Shown: piece after piece, positions 62,649 to 64,000 of the stretch
Layout of the letters: every line of letters begins with the position of its first letter
Position numbering within the stretch: position 1 is the first letter of the stretch
DNA from: Poriferisodalis sp022821985
GTDB lineage: Bacteria; Actinomycetota; Acidimicrobiia; Acidimicrobiales; Poriferisodalaceae
Assembly (NCBI RefSeq): GCF_965219595.1
Contig: NZ_OZ244781.1
Coordinates: 1 to 64,000 of the forward strand
Length of the DNA: 64,000 bases
Reading direction: 5' to 3'
Program-made: the position numbers and the translations under genes
The notes under the pieces: model-generated
What the model saw: the letters and a program-made list of their open reading frames with translations, nothing else
What the model was told of the DNA's origin: nothing
The model's database searches: none

Positions 62649-63404
62649 ATGGCTGCAGACAATCCCGCTGACGACACCGAACCGGGCTCGGTCGCGGTTG
62701 GGCACCGGTTTGCGGCCGCGCTGCGGGAAGCTGGACTGTCGGTCATCGCTGAGATCAAACGGCGCTCGCCGTCTCGCGGGGCACTGAACGCCGATGCCGA
62801 CGCTGCCGATCTGGCATCGGAATACAAGGCGGGCGGGGCGGCCTGCCTGTCGGTGCTGACCGAGAGCGAGCGATTCAGCGGCTCCCCCGAGGACTTGCAA
62901 GCTGCCAAGGCAGTGACCGGCTTGCCGGTGCTGCGCAAAGACTTCCTGCGCACGCTCGATGATGTGCGCGACAGCCACGCCATGGGCGCCGACGCAATGC
63001 TCGTCATCCTTGCCGACATAGACCCGGCACACCTGCCGTCCATGCAAGAACTGGCGCTGTCGCTGGGTGTCGACGTGCTCACGGAGGTACGCGACGAAGC
63101 CGAACTGGAGACGGCTGTCGGTCTCGGTGCCTACATGATTGCCATCAACCAGCGCGACAACCCCGAGTCGACCAAGTTCACCGTCGACTACGACAAGGCA
63201 GTCCGTGTCAGCCGCAGTTTCGCAGCGATCGACGACAGCATCCTGCTGATTGCGGCCTCAGGCATCGGCGTGCCCGGCGGCACGTCCATGCGAGCAATTG
63301 CCGAAGCCGGCTACGACGCCGCTTTGATCGGCGAAGCACTCGTGGTGGCCGACGACCCGCCCGAACTGCTCCGCGAGCTGCTCGCCGATTCCCGCAGCGA
63401 ATAG
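62649..63404 (+). CDS. trpC: Indole-3-glycerol phosphate synthase
   Basis: 251 residues from ATG 62649. The TIM-barrel motifs are in order: VIAEIKRRSPSRG (substrate Lys and catalytic region), ACLSVLTESERFSGSPEDL, PVLRKDFL (catalytic Lys), EVRDEAELE, AINQRDN and AASGIG ... ALIGEALV. The enzyme closes the indole ring in tryptophan synthesis. No other trp gene is adjacent. The N-terminal region is about ten residues shorter than usual. Confidence 0.93.
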   Translation: MAADNPADDTEPGSVAVGHRFAAALREAGLSVIAEIKRRSPSRGALNADADAADLASEYKAGGAACLSVLTESERFSGSPEDLQAAKAVTGLPVLRKDFLRTLDDVRDSHAMGADAMLVILADIDPAHLPSMQELALSLGVDVLTEVRDEAELETAVGLGAYMIAINQRDNPESTKFTVDYDKAVRVSRSFAAIDDSILLIAASGIGVPGGTSMRAIAEAGYDAALIGEALVVADDPPELLRELLADSRSE

Positions 63405-63415
63405 CCGCTCCCCGA

Positions 63416-64000
63416 TTAGCCGGGGGTGAGGGCGTCGGTCACGACGGCGTCGGGGATCGTGCCGCCTCCTGCTTGCTCTGTGCCATCTGCGCGAATCAGC
63501 AGCCATCGCGGGTGATAGATGACGCCAAGTGCTCTGGCGAGCTCGTTGTCCGGATCGGGCAAGTTCGGCATGTGGCCGAGTCCGTAGGAGTTCACAAAGC
63601 GTGAGATGGCCGACGCAGTGTCATGGCCCCCGACGCTGACGAGGGCCAAGTTGTTTCCGTGTTGTGTCTTCAGCGCTGCGACCGCAGGCGCCTCTCGCCG
63701 GCAGTTCGGTCACCAAGGCGCCCAGAACCACACCAGCACGTCGCGGCCAGCGAATGCACTGACGTCGAGCGTCGTGCCGTCGACTTGCGCGACGGCCAGC
63801 ACCAGCACCTTGGGCCGATCCTCGGTGGGCTCGGGATCGGTGACAGCCTCTTCGGCGTCCTCTCCCTCTGGGTCTTGCTCGACCTCCTCGGCATCGCCCT
63901 CGTCGTCGGTGCTCGCAGAATCGTCTGCCTCGGCATCCTCGGCGTCGTCCTCCTCTTCAGATACCTCACTGCCGTCGGTCTCGTCCTCACCCTCGTCGGA
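63416..64000 (-). CDS. Thioredoxin/TlpA-like protein with in-frame TGA at the first active-site Cys (probable selenoprotein; 5' end outside window)
   Basis: The frame is continuous from the right edge to a TAG at 63418-63416 except for one TGA at 63712-63710. Upstream of it: a very acidic linker (EEEDDAEDADADDSASTDDEG), then a thioredoxin-fold start VLVLAVAQVDGTTLDVSAFAGRDVLVWFWAPW. The TGA follows, then PNCRREAPAVAALK. The motif is thus W-A-P-W-U-P-N-C, a UxxC redox centre where relatives have CxxC. The fold continues normally to a cis-Pro segment YHPRWLLIRADG and the end. Conservation on both sides argues against a dead fragment. The protein would be exported or membrane-tethered if the missing N-terminus carries a signal (unknown). 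A single-base mutation of TGC to TGA, or a sequence error, is the alternative. It converges on trpC. Confidence 0.8.
63680..63712 (-). promoter_or_regulatory. Candidate bacterial SECIS hairpin
   Basis: On the coding strand the TGA and the bases after it can fold: GACCG (63711-63707) with CGGTC (63684-63680), and above it GGCG (63699-63696) with CGCC (63690-63687) around an AGAGG loop. The loop begins 14 nt after the TGA and has a G in its first two positions. This roughly fits bacterial SECIS elements, though the internal loop is asymmetric (7 against 2 nt). Drawn by hand, no energy calculated. Confidence 0.35.

Noticed and set aside
63416..63649. Separate 77-residue thioredoxin fragment
   Set aside because: It is only the part after a downstream Met; the fold continues upstream in the same frame through the TGA.
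63670..63990. Minus-strand 106-codon ORF at the right edge
   Set aside because: Arg/Ser/Thr-rich shadow in another frame of the thioredoxin-like gene; the true frame shows the redoxin fold across the TGA.

Overview
The window is GC-rich bacterial chromosome with many GTG starts, short intergenic gaps and frequent 4-23 nt gene overlaps. An F420-type nitroreductase, a Rv2258c-like methyltransferase, a tmRNA with an ...LAA tag and several acyl-CoA enzymes point to an actinobacterium. The large Calx-beta-like and LRR surface proteins resemble those of marine or host-associated Acidimicrobiia. The class assignment is an inference from gene style, not from a marker gene.

Layout. (1) 1-15507 (-) is one uninterrupted reading frame of 5169 codons. 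It encodes an exported giant protein with Calx-beta-like domains and eleven copies of an uncharacterised module, and it continues past the left edge. A run of 16 C (16 G on the coding strand) lies just upstream of its start. (2) 15.8-25.9 kb (+) holds a Cys-rich lipoprotein and then a tightly overlapped block: fatty acyl-CoA reductase fused to a HAD phosphatase, LarA-like protein, PlsC acyltransferase, ABC exporter, VanY-like peptidase, methyltransferase. The first three look like a lipid-modification operon. (3) 25.8-34 kb has an NCS2 permease with an extra C-terminal domain, aconitase with a strong terminator, then a LysR regulator, a carboxyltransferase and citrate synthase. (4) 34-50.6 kb is mixed metabolism: quinone oxidoreductase, phosphatase, a remarkable fusion of 30 plant-type LRRs to a peptide-binding protein, acyl-CoA dehydrogenase, lactonase-like hydrolase, class I fumarase, RarA, PhyH dioxygenase, an orphan ABC ATPase, SDR and PrmA. 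(5) 50.7-51.94 kb carries ssrA (tmRNA) plus a second partial copy of its 3' region, with an SDR gene between them. (6) 52-62.5 kb holds an RdhA/QueG-like Fe-S protein, an alpha/beta hydrolase, an unknown protein, a HugZ-like protein, a Ddn-like reductase, a formate/nitrite-type channel, a ProX-like binding protein, MFS and PQ-loop transporters, a CPVCN membrane protein and a cupin. (7) 62.6-64 kb holds trpC and, running off the right edge, a thioredoxin-fold gene. Its redox motif reads W-A-P-W-[TGA]-P-N-C, so the first active-site cysteine is an in-frame TGA. This is a probable selenoprotein.

The strongest candidates for new biology are the UxxC thioredoxin, the LRR/solute-binding fusion, the giant repeat protein with its homopolymer upstream, and the FAR-HAD/LarA-like/PlsC operon. 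TCA-cycle genes (acn, gltA, fum) are scattered rather than clustered. No CRISPR array, transposase or rRNA gene was seen.
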